The notes beneath the pieces are model-generated. The model was given only the letters and a program-made list of their open reading frames with translations, was not told where the DNA came from and ran no database searches. A stretch of DNA of 64,000 bases from Trichostrongylus colubriformis. Lineage: Eukaryota > Nematoda > Chromadorea > Rhabditida > Trichostrongylidae. The stretch is from contig OZ022256.1 of assembly GCA_963978905.1 (NCBI GenBank), positions 16,369,731-16,433,730 on the forward strand, given 5' to 3'. The position numbers were made by a program, and so were the translations under genes. Shown here in pieces: positions 33,446 through 45,400 of this stretch (position 1 is its first letter; each line of letters opens with the position of its first letter).

Positions 33446-36400
33446 TCACCACCAAAACATATCCTTCCATGGTGCAGATGAAGGCGGTCGTTGACTTCTC
33501 CGATGGCATATTCCTATGAAGATCGTGTGATGACAACAGTCAGAAATCAAAAACCATGAACCAGGATTGATTGGTTCTGTAGTGGCACTAATCATCTCAC
33601 CTGTGATGTTACATATCTGATCCAAATACTGCCGTACATCAGTAAAATGATCGCTTGGAAATTCACCTTGACCCGTGTTACCATAATCTGAAAGTTGAGC
33701 TCCTAGCACACTAAAAAGTCCGGACTTATTTTAGAGCGCACGACATGGTTCAGATCGCATGTGTTGGTTCAGAAAATGACCCAGATGTTCACGTACATAA
33801 GTTTCCTATTGTTCTGAACGCCTATAATACCTATCGTCCAACTTTTTCCATGTATTCGATAAGCGGTTACTATAAACGCCACAAGTATTAGGTTGATTCA
33901 TAATAAATCGGACAAATTGACCAATTTTAATCATTGTCGTACAACTTTTTTTTTACGACAACAGGGATTCACTTGAAATATCTCCATCTTTATCGATGAC
34001 CTTCTGCCACGGTATAGGCAGATCATGGATGCCCTTGCTCCAGAAGGCCGGAAGCTGGAGCTCGAAGAAGTTGCCGAGTGCCGCCTTGACCTCGTCGCGA
34101 GTTTTGAAGTCTTGGCCGTCCAGGTGGCGTTGGCTGTGGGAGAAAAGGTGGAAATCTGAAGGGGCCAGGTCTGGGGAGTACGGTGGGTATAGAAGTACGG
34201 TCCAACTGTACGACAGCAGCTCGGCCTTGGTCGATCTTGCGAAGTGCGGTCTGTGGAAGTAGACACGTTGTCGTGCTGGAAGTAGACATGTGACCGCCGC
34301 CGTAGCGAACTTTGGACATTGGCCTTCAATTCTCGTAATTGACGAACGTAGACGTCGGCGGATACTGTGGTACCTTCATCGAGCAGCTCCCAGTACTCTA
34401 CGCCGTGTACGCTCCACCAACCGCGGTTTTCGTCTTCGATGGAATAGTCGCCTGACGCAAACTTCGAATGCTACAACTACAGTGTACTTCTGCCGGGGAC
34501 AGCTCCTTGTGAACTTCTATCAGACGTCTGCCGATATCCGCGGGTTCCTGGCCAGATAGCGATATAAATAGTATGACGTTGCGGATGTGGTCTCTGGACC
34601 GCTTGAAATCGTGCGGCATTGTGGCGGAATGAATTTACCTTGGAGTGATTGTTTTGCGGTACTCTGAAGAGCTTTTCATACTCATTCCAACGGTACCTCG
34701 CGCGTCCATTTTCGTCAATTCGTTACTGAGTTATGATCTCTAGAAATCATCACTACCATTTGTCCGATTTATTATAAATCAACCTAATACAAGGAGATGA
34801 TGGATGGGAACTCACTGCAAAAGGAGCGCCATAGCTTCTCAACAAACTTCTGCTCCTGCCTTCAGGGTTCCCGTCATAAATGAGCGGGTAGTGTGGTGTG
34901 AATATACAAATAACCTTCTCACATCATAGATTTGGATGTAGCTGAGTGATCACCAAATCAATACGTCTGCGCCCAGAACCTACATATGAAGTAGGGCTTT
35001 TTCCTTCAGTTTTTTTTTGCACATAATTCGATTTTTTCATCCGTGCAGCATTTCCTTGTAGACGACGCACTTATACAGGGGGTGCCAAAAAAAAAGTAAT
35101 TTTGCCCACGGCTCACATCTCCCAGTTATACAAAAAAATGAAAAAACGAAGGAAATGAAAGTAATGGGGCAGAATATTCCCGAAATGTTCCTCTAAAAGC
35201 AGGAACAAGCTGAGACTCACTACTTTCATTTTCATAAAAATATAGAACCTTTAAGCGGCGCAGTCGGGCTTCAGAGCACCCACGGTATCAAGGTCCCCTT
35301 AAAACAGTGGAGCCGTGTTCCATGGTAGGTCTTTTGTGGGAAGCTTCCTAAGGATTGGCCCTTCGGTTCATGGAAGTCACAGAGCTTCTGCTGCTTGGAC
35401 AAGGCTGCTATGATCCGAAGTATCATTTTCATGCCCAAATCCGCCTTCGGAGGGGTTTCAGTGCTAAGTGCACGTTTTGGCGCTTGTAAACGAAGGGCGC
35501 TGGGAACCCGGAAAAAACGGGATTCTAAAGAACACCACCCAGTATGAATCCCCTTAGGTACCCAGAGTGAACGGACCTCAGCAAGGTTGTGAACGAGGGC
35601 GACGAAATTTCGGATTTTGCCCAGTTGAGGTGACACATTTTGTTCACTCTTTCCTCGCTCCCGTTCCTGCTCGTGCAGAGGCTGCCACGGAGTATAGTGA
35701 TAGAGTGAAGCACGGTTCTTGAATCTGGGGATGAAAATACCTCAACAGAATTTGCTGTGGTTTGACTAAAGTGGGGTGAAAGTGGACGAGACAAAATTAC
35801 TTTTTTTTGGCACCCCCTGTAGAAATGATACGAAGGCCGTGATCTGCAGCTGAGTGACGCGCTCAGTAGTAGGAGCAGCTCAGAAAAAAATTGCAGGAAG
35901 ATCGGCGCACATGTGCCGTAGCGAACTGTAGAGAAATGGCTCTGGCAGCCTTCAGAGAAATGGTGCATGGAAATTCTGCAACTTTGACTCTTTCGGAACC
36001 ACTACAATGCATACAGTGAAAGAATTTTTTGTTTTGAAGCAGTAATCGAGAATCTTGCGAATAGCGGTTCGTTTGATTTCCCGCCAAACCACCTCTCAGA
36101 AGTTGTCAGGGGATTGCGCACTCTAGTGTTCCGCTTGCAATGTTGATTTCCTTTATACTCAGCGTCTCCGATCACACTATCACCGCCCCTTTTTCACAGC
36201 CCCACAGCGTCCTGCGTCCTTGGACGTCCCATCTCGATGAGGAGATCTATCTCAGCTAGATTTTTGCTTTTTAAGTGAAACTTTGCATGCTCCGCATAAC
36301 AAGCAAATACAGTAGGAATGTTTTATTGTCCGGATAGTATTCTCCAGCTTCTCTCTTCTTGCAACCTCGGCATTGTTAGTGTGAGTTGTTAATTAGTTTG

Positions 36401-39400
36401 TGCCTTTCGAGGTTGAATGGTGGAACGTTTATTAAAGTGGCCTGACGTTTCGACTGAATCGTCGTCTTCAGAGGCCTGAACGTGGTGCAAGGTTTACATT
36501 CGGGACTCTAAACCACCAAGCGCTTCATCTTCCCTAGCGGTTCCGACTTCGTGTCGGGACCACATAGAGAAACTCCAGCAACACGAAGAAATACTCACCC
36601 TGAAGTTCCACCTAAGAGCGGAAAAACCCGCTACCACACTTTGGTGACAACCAGTAGCAAGTGAAACACATTCGTTGTTCCCGATATGGAAATACTTGGG
36701 AGACGCACGTAATGTGTTATCGCTACATTCTACAGCTCGCAGTGTGGTATGAACGGCGACAATTCACTGGTTATTGATGGACGCTCATCTCGGCTGTTCA
36801 TTCTTGGATTCTTCACAGAAATCCAAAACGCTTCTAATGCTTTCCTAGCAGAAATTTCCGTCTCATGCACCAACACCGTGTACTTGATTTCGAATTGAAC
36901 GCCATCGTGCTCCTCTACTTTGTATCTCCCAAGAGCTGTTGTGAGGGTACCGCGTCTAATACTAGCTAGATGTTCCTTGACTCGAATTGCTAGAACCCTC
37001 CCCGTCTCTCCTATATAAGTAGAGCCACAAGCCCGACACTCAATTTGATAAATCACTCCACTATACATACAATCTCCTGCCTTGCCGTGTGGGCAGATAG
37101 CACAATTATCTGATAAGCACTGCCTATCATAGAGCTTGTTGCGCACCAGTTGCTTTTTAAGATTTTCGTTAGGAATGTTCACTAACTGAACATCGTCTTG
37201 CAACTGTGCTCTTCTAATACTCTTTTGAATGGCAGCGCTCACCTTGTCAGATATAAAGGGAAGACAGAGGGGTAATTTTGTTCGACGCGGTACCTCTTGT
37301 GGAGCGACACGTCGTCTTCGTGATCCTGGTGCCGCATAGCCATTGGCAATGGCTATTTCTGTAGCTAGCTTACGTGATTCATGTCGTTCAACACCACCTG
37401 TACACATCGCCATAGCCGTTTTGAACATGTTGCCGACAACCGCTCGTTTAACGGCAGTGGGATGAGCCGATGAAGCGTGAATCAAGATGTTCTTAGAGCT
37501 ACTCTTGCGGTACCATTTCACACGTATGACGCCGTTGGATACCTTGACTTGTGTGTTGAGGTAAGGGAGCCAACCGTCGTGTGGTGATTCGCGTGTGAGT
37601 TTGATGTACTGTGACTGTTCATTCATTAGGCGGAAACACTCATCCATTTCGGATTGTGTTGATGTTACAATGAAACAGTCGTTTATGTACCTACAGTACA
37701 TCAAAGGTAGACGCCTGAGCACCGGTTCTTCGATTCTACCCATGAAACAAACAGCAAGTACCGGTGCTAAGCGTTGACCCATGGCTAGACCTCTAATTTG
37801 AGAAAAGTATGTTCCTGCCCATTTGAAGATGTTACAATTTAAGCATTCCTTGACTAGAGTCATTATGGATCGTTTACCAAGTCCAAAAGACCGTATGTTG
37901 TGCATATGCCTGTCAAGCATCTCTGACAATGCCTGCAAGGCCTGCTCGTTTTGGACATTGGTATAAAGTGACGTGACATCGAATGACTCCACTACAGCAT
38001 CTCCTTCAATGTTGAAGCTGTGTAGAATCTCAAGGAATCTGTTGGTATTGGGCAGGTGAGAGGGAACCATAGGCAACAGTTGGCTCACAATGCTGTTAAG
38101 AAACCACGATATCCGATCAGTTGGTCCCCCTACACAACTAATTATAGGACGTATTTTATATGTATCCGCAGACATCGATCGCATAGCATGAGGAGCAAGT
38201 TTGTGGGTCTTCAGAAGGCTATAAAAAACTGGACAGATCGGTTTGTCCAGTTTTAAATTCCTGATCAACCTTTTGTCAAGTCCTGCAGATTTTGCTGTGC
38301 ACAGCCATAAATGGTTGAGCCGCTTGCACTGTGAGAAAAAGTCTTTCTCCGCTACGCGCTGATAGATGGAGGAGTCTTGCAAGTGGAATTCGGTTATGGC
38401 ACGATCCAGTGATTGTGGCATAACAACGAATTCACCACCTTTATCACTAACCGATATGCGTATGGACCCATTAGATCTTAGCTCGCGTAATTCTCCGAGG
38501 CCTTGCCATTGTTCGTTTGTTAAGTTTGTGTTTCGGTGCCGTCTGTGTTGATTGAGAACAGTTAGAACACCAGACGAAAGCATTCGGAACTTAACATCAA
38601 CTTCAAGTAATGGTTGAGGCTCTCTGTAGAAGTTACGTGGAAATGGTACGCATAAAGGTTCGTGACGAAGATGTGTACGTTGCTCCTCGAGACGCATAAA
38701 TTTGGTACGGAGTTGATCTCTAAGCTTTTGTAGCCCACCTACTACCTTTCGAAACATTTGCGCAGAAATATTTCGTGCAGGCGAGAAAGACGGACCGAGA
38801 TTTAACAAACTCAAAGCATTAGCAGAGAGATGAGCATCACCAATCACAGTGACCCTCGCCGGACTGTTATCACTGACAGCTGGATCGTTAGTGTGGTGGT
38901 GGTTCCTAGGGGAGTTCTCATGATTACTGGAAGCTGCTCGATGTGAACCCAACAGTCTATCGTACTTTGCACACAGGGTCGACTTGGCCCTAGATCGAAT
39001 AGAGCCGCAAATCAACCTCGACTCACCCTCAATCCTCCTCCAAGTCTGTTCAGATAGAAGACGTCGGCACGCTCTTTCTTTAACTTCACATTTCAATAAC
39101 GACGTGAACAACAGTCGCCGCTTCTCCCTAATAACAACATCCAGAATAGATTGATAAATAGATGTAATCATTGGATGGTCTTCGGGAGATTGCACGTTGT
39201 TCCGATTTTCTTATTCGTAATGAAGCGAGGAAGTAAGCCGGCCGTCTTGCAACGTTGGAGGAATTTCAGTGACTGTCGGGCGGTCACTACCTTCTGACGA
39301 AGCGATAAAGCTTCTCGCACCAGAGAGAAGAACCTTGGCGGCACAATTTGAAGTATTCTCCAGCTTCTCTCTTCTTGCAACCTCGGCATTGTTAGTGTGA

Positions 39401-42400
39401 GTTGTTAATTAGTTTGTGCCTTTCGAGGTTGAATGGTGGAACGTTTATTAAAGTGGCCTGACGTTTCGACTGAATCGTCGTCTTCAGAGGCCTGAACGTG
39501 GTGCAAGGTTAGAGCAGTAGAGGAGCACGATGGCGTTCAATTCGAAATCAAGTGCACGGTGTTGGCGCATGAGACGGAAATTTCTGCGAGAAAAGCATTA
39601 GAAGGGCTTTGGATTTCTGTCAAGAATCCAAGAATGAACAGCCGAGATGAGCGTCCAACAATAACCAATGAATTGTCGCCGTTCATACCACACTGCGAGC
39701 TGTAGAATGTAGCGATAACACATTACGTGCGTCTCCCAAGTATGTCCATATCGGACACAACGAATGTGTTTCACTTGCTACTGGTTGTCACCAAAGTGTG
39801 GTAGCGGGTTTTTCCGCTCTTAGGTGGAACTTCAGGGTGAGTATTTCTTCGTGTTGCTGGAGTTTCTCTATGTGGTCCCGACACGAAGTCGGAACCGCTA
39901 GGGAAGATGAAGCGCTTGGTGGTTTAGAGTCCCGAATGTAAACCTTGCACCACGTTCAGGCCTCTGAAGACGACGATTCAGTCGAAACGTCAGGCCACTT
40001 TAATAAATGTCCGGATAGTTTTCAGTGTTTTGGTTGCTATTTTTTGTACTTTTATTGGTGATTGAAAACTCATTGTCCCTTGCGTCTCAGTAGTACATCC
40101 TGGAGAGAATTTTTCCGCACTAGCTGATGGTGTAATTGGCGCTTTACCGCTGCTCAATGAACCCTCTTTGCCCAAGATTTTTTGAAGCGTGTCAAGAGAG
40201 GAACTTCGGACGATACTTTCTTCAACTACGAGTTAGGTCAATTCGCAGTGGAGACAGCTCGACGAATTACAAGGTACGGGGGCTCTTTAGTGTCGGAGAA
40301 AGCACCGGGCGACAATGGTTTAACATTTCGGTTGGGAGATTTCAGCCTTGAAGATGAATCCGTGGCGGTCGACCTAAGGCCGCTGTCATACTTTACGTGT
40401 CTGCATTAGTTGGCGCCGGTGCAGGCGTCAAATGGACGCAACCATTTTGTCAGTCGCAGACGAGGCGTCAATAGATAATGCGCAGTGTTTGCGAAATTCT
40501 TGATCCAATCACACCACAGTATGGTGATTGTGGCCGCTTCGAATCTTGGCGCTGTGCCAATATGGTGATCGTGGTCACTTTGTATATTGGCAGCGCCAAG
40601 ATTCAAAGCGGCCACGATCTTCATACTGTAGTGTGACTGGGTCGAGAATTTCGCAAACGCCGCGCATTATCTATTGACGCAGTCGTCTGCGGCTGGCAAA
40701 ATGGTTGCGTCAGTTTGACGCCGGTGCCGGCGACAACTCACGCAGAAACCTGCGTGAGTTGTCACCGGTGCGATATCTTAAGAGGATCTGAAAACGTTTG
40801 TGGAGGCAGACCCATGCCAAACAGTTCGAGAGATTGCAGAAAAGCTGGGCGTTGACAGATCCTTTGTTGCACATCGTCTAAAACGCATTTGAAACGTCTC
40901 AGAGTTTCTTCTTCACACCTTTGCGCTACAGAAACGACCCCTTTTTGGCACGAATCGTCACCTGTGATGAAAAATGGATCATGTATGTTAACAGGAGACG
41001 TCCCCAATAGTTGTCGGATGCCAACGTATCACCGTGGCAATTTCCAAAGCCGAAATATCACGAAAAAAGACTATTGTCGCAGTGTGGTGGTCATCGGCTG
41101 GTGTAATCCACTTCTTGTCTTATTGCTAACAGGCCAAACCATCACTGCAGAGTTCTACTGCCAATAAATCGACGAAATGTTCCAAAAATTGCGTCAGCAG
41201 CCACAAGCAGTTGTCGACAAAATGGGTCCTATTATTTTTCATGACAATGTCCGCCCACACTTCTCAAAACTCACAGTCCATTAATTGAACGAGTTGGGAG
41301 CTGAAGTTCTGCCTCAGCCGTCATATTCTCTAGACCTTTCACCAAGCGGCTATCACCTTTTCAAATTTTTCCAAGAGTTCCAAGCTGGAAAACAATTCAT
41401 CTATCAGAACCAGGCGAAAAAGCCTTCGTGGATTTCGTGGTTTCTCTACCACCCATTTCTTTCCTTGATGGGATTTAACGGCTGGTTTCACATTGGAAAA
41501 CGTGTGCAGATTTGAACGGAGCTTACTTCGACCGAATCCCATGAGTATTAGGAAAGTTATGATCGTTTAAAATAAAACAATCAACGCCGAAAACTTTCCT
41601 GACGACCTAATATATAGGTCACAGAAAAACTTGATTCCCCAACAATTTATTACCCTTAAGACTGGTAGATAAGTCCGCCCTCACGCGGTGTCGCGCGCGG
41701 CACACGCAGGCGCCATCTTCAAAAAACCAAAGATGAAGGAAATTATGGAAGCTGTGGTTCGTGGATTGATTGAAAGCGAGTAGAAGTGTAATTGGGGTCG
41801 TACGAGAGATGAACTCAGAAAATACACAGTTGGCAGCGTAAAGCGAACGAGCAAGAAGAGAATCGTTGTTTGACGGGGGTTCACAAGCTGCGATGATTTT
41901 GGCGACAAAATAGCGGTCAAAAAAAACTTTTCTCCCATTTCTGTTATGATGACGGTGTGAAAAGTCTCGCGGGCATACGACTCACCTCACTTTTCCTCTG
42001 CTAACCGCGCTTCTGCTTGTCATGTCAAGTTTTTGCACCTGATATTAGCCCTCCTTCTAGTCATCGAGCCCTTTGTAATGCCTGAAGAACCTACGATCAG
42101 TAGTATACGGAAGGAATAACAGAGGTCTTTCTGAGGTTGTCATCAAGGCCAATGATGAGGTTTGGATGAACCAGGATCTCATGGAGACGCGGCGGCATGA
42201 AGTCTAAAATAAGGGGAAGCGTCACGGCAACGACCCGTCGCAATCATGGATAATCCTGGATTCTGCAAGGTGACGTTCGACGGAAGGCGTTCGACGTATC
42301 TACCAGGAACACTTCAACGGTTATTCCAGGTGGAATGACAAAATTCTTCCAGCCCCTCAACGTTGTCTACTCAATTTCTGAGGAGACGATTGTTAACAGC

Positions 42401-45400
42401 TCCTCAAGGATCACAAACCAAGAGTCATTGTTAGGTGAGATGAGTGGGAGTTTCAATGATGTGAATATTTGTAACGATGAAATGGAGATTGCGTAGAAAA
42501 TTTTAGATGATTGGTCATTCTTAAAAGGAAAGGAGGAAAAAGTTAAAGGAAGATTTTGATATTTGGTACTTCTAGGTTTAAGGAACAAAGCTGAATAACT
42601 ATTTTCTACAGCTCTGTCGTTTCCAAGATCGAAGGGTACATCGCGGTTCTGAGTTCTTTGAAAACTGCGCCAGCGCCTGCCACGCACGACACCGCGTGAT
42701 GGCGATCTTATCTACCAGATTTTAGGATATTATTATTATTGTTATTACTATAATATTTATATTGTTCTCTTCGCACACGCTTATCTATAATTGTTTGGAA
42801 ACATAGGAGTACTTACTCTCGGAACATGTATTCCCAGTTGACGTCACTCCGACGATAGTGCTCCTTCCATAACGATCAGTTTGAAACAGAGCGCCTCCAC
42901 TGTCACCCTGGAGATCATCGTTGTATTGAGGAGTTTCGAATATACTCCTCATTTCGGTTCGTAATACTTACATTGCAAACGCCCACATTTTTTGGAGCCG
43001 TGGTTATGATCGTTTTGTTTTTTGGTGTCGCAACTAATCGCACGTTCACCACTTGATAGCCTTGAGATGGAGCGAAATCGAAGGCTTGAAAATGAATGAT
43101 TCTCAATCGATCGGGGTAGAACAATTTAAGAAACTTACGAGCTACTGCTCCACTTCCAGCCACTTTGAGATTCTTGGCCAATCGGGTATCTGCGCGTGGC
43201 AGACAGATCGGTATTGCCACAGATTGAGGGACATCCTCTTCCAGTTCTAGTATAGCTATATCGTTCATGCCCGAACATTCGTCGAAATCGCTTGGTACAT
43301 GAATCTGAACCAGGTGTATTCTAAACAGCAGCTGATTTTTCTACATTATAGGTGACAGATTTTCAGGATGGAGAAAGATCTTTACAATAAATAAAAACCA
43401 CGCCTTGAAGGAGGCGCTTTTGGAACACTGGAAGCTGTACTTGAAGCCCTTAGCAGTAGCAAAATCCCTAACCCCCCGCGTGTAAGCGCGAAACAAGAAG
43501 GTGTATTACTGCTAAGTGGCACAGATCTATGCAGTTCGCGGCAATACTTATTGACTGTTATAGAGCTCGTCCACGCAAGCAAAAGGTAAAAGTGAAAAAC
43601 GTCATGGTGTTTCAAATGAACTCGCGATGAAATGTGTGCTGTAGCTCGTCAATCCTTGTCATAGACTAGCGTGTGGACTCCCGCTGGGATATATACGTGG
43701 TCACTCGAACTGCTTAAAAGAGGTAGCAGCTCCGATTCATTTACAACGAACAAGGAGACGAGCACAACGCGCCATGACCCATTTCGTCGTCACACTGACC
43801 GCTTCGAGTATCCTGGCCTACACCTCATCCTCCGTTGCCATAGCTTCTCTCACGAATGCGCATCGCTTGCTGTGCATGACCGCCACACAACAAATTTATG
43901 TGGTCTGGTCGATTCTCAGTGGTTCGCGTGGCACATACCGAGGACTTATTCAAAGAGCAAGTCATCGGAAAAACTCGTTTCTTTATCTCGGACTTTACTG
44001 TAAACTTCCACTTTCCTTCGGTGCCGCCTTGTTTTCGAATGGCGAGAGATCGCTCCTGCTGCCTCTTATAGACAGATGTTGCTTTCGACTTCGTGGGTTT
44101 GCGACACAGCGTTCGCTTTGACTGAACTCGTTCCTTCACACCTTTTCAAAAATTCTCATCTCCCGTCCACATTCAAGTAACCGTTCACAATCATCAACAT
44201 GAGTGTCACAGCACGAAGCCCGCACTGGTCAGGGTTGTTCAGGCAGGCATTTCTCATATATCTAATACCTGGGGTATTTCTGTTTCGCTTTTTTTGAATT
44301 CTGAGTACGTGTATCTCGTGTGTGACTGTGACCTGACCAGTGCGGGCTGGGACATTCTGTACGAAACACGTCATCGTAAGGAGCCTCACCGAGCGAACCC
44401 TTCCTATGCGAAAGATTGGGCATTCAGTCGGTTCCTCGCAATGGCTTCCGATTAAGATCACAAGTTCTTCGATTGGAACGCTAAGTTGTCTCGTATTTCT
44501 GAATGTTGGAAATTTCGATTTTGTGGGTTTCAGAATTTGAAAAGTGCGGGGAAGTTAATAGACACTTACTGGTAACCCCTTTTCCTGCATTCTTGAGGCG
44601 TATCTGTCGTACTAGGAGTTTTTATCACACAGTGGGCTGCCGTTAGCACATGGCGAGCAGAGATAAGAGCTCCACTACAAAAGTTACCTGAATTTGAAAA
44701 TGGAGATCTTGTTCAGCGTTTGTCACTGATATACGAAGTTACCGTAGGGAATAGAATCTGGGAGCGGGCTGTTGACAAGGATGTACTGCAAAAAGAAAGT
44801 GAAAGTGGACAAGAAAGTTCGGACAAATGGGTTAATTACTATAGTTCACTCTCATCCTAAGAAGCGCGCCTATGCTGACCTTTGAGGGGAACGAGTGATC
44901 CTATAATGAGATTGTGACGTCGCGCCGTCAAAGGCGCTTGGCAGAGAACAGACAAGAGGACAAGAAGTGGGATCCAGAAGATCCACCGACCGATTGAACA
45001 ACGAAACGGTAACAAAGGGTTGTCCAAACCTTGAGTGGTAATAAGGAATTTATTCACAGCTTCTGCATGGCTCTGATGGCTCACCTTCACGCCATCTTGG
45101 GGCATCATTCAGAAATGAGAGTTGGAAAAACGTGTTCTCTACAATTGAAACTTGACATTTGATGAGACCATAGATGCGAAATTCACGGTGAAAACAGCGC
45201 CCTGAGAATTTTGATTCGTGCTGTGCCGCCTCAGTCGCTGCAAAGCTGGACCTCGATGGTACACAACAGTGGTGAAACGGTTCCGATAATAGTTGATAAG
45301 GGGTGATAAAGGGCGTTAACGGATGTTGCCGAATCCGTTCCGCTTTTCGCATTCAGGCTTGAGCGTAGACACTCATGGATGTGTTGCGAGGTGGGACAGG

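Larger units (their letters stand above)
36339..40007 (-). mobile_element. Penelope-like retroelement (PLE) with 12-bp target duplication
   Basis: The element is bounded by identical TGTCCGGATAGT copies at 36327-36338 and 40008-40019. It contains a long RT/GIY-YIG frame, repeated terminal sequences (36339-36495 and 39355-39510, nearly identical), and an inverted partial copy of its own 3' end (39511-40007 matches the inverse of about 36490-36900). Such terminal repeats plus an inverted tail fragment are the usual layout of Penelope-like insertions. Each terminal repeat holds a hammerhead ribozyme core. Near identity of the repeats suggests a recent insertion. Confidence 0.92.
36311..41590 (+). 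mobile_element. mariner element (transposase pseudogene) split by two later insertions
   Basis: The right TIR TTAGGTCGTCAGGAAAGTTT (inverted, ends about 41590) resembles the left end at about 36311-36338 continued at 40020 (GTCCGGATAGTTTTCAGTG). Transposase pieces on the plus strand: an N-terminal part with GDFSLEDE (about 40340-40360), TFVEADPCQTVREIAEKLG-like sequence in a shifted frame at 40797-40850, VTCDEKWI near 40965 (first catalytic Asp), HDNVRPH near 41240 (second Asp), PYSLDLSPSGYHLFK near 41325 (third catalytic position Asp changed to Gly-context) and a C-terminal tail. Stops and shifts are many. The Penelope element sits in its left TIR and a palindromic MITE in its coding region. 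Unit 2 lacks the whole nest (about 14.77 kb). Confidence 0.8.

Noticed and set aside
33931..34329. 132- and 98-codon minus-strand frames as genes
   Set aside because: They are out-of-frame or frameshifted pieces of the mariner transposase (PPYSPDLAPSDF).
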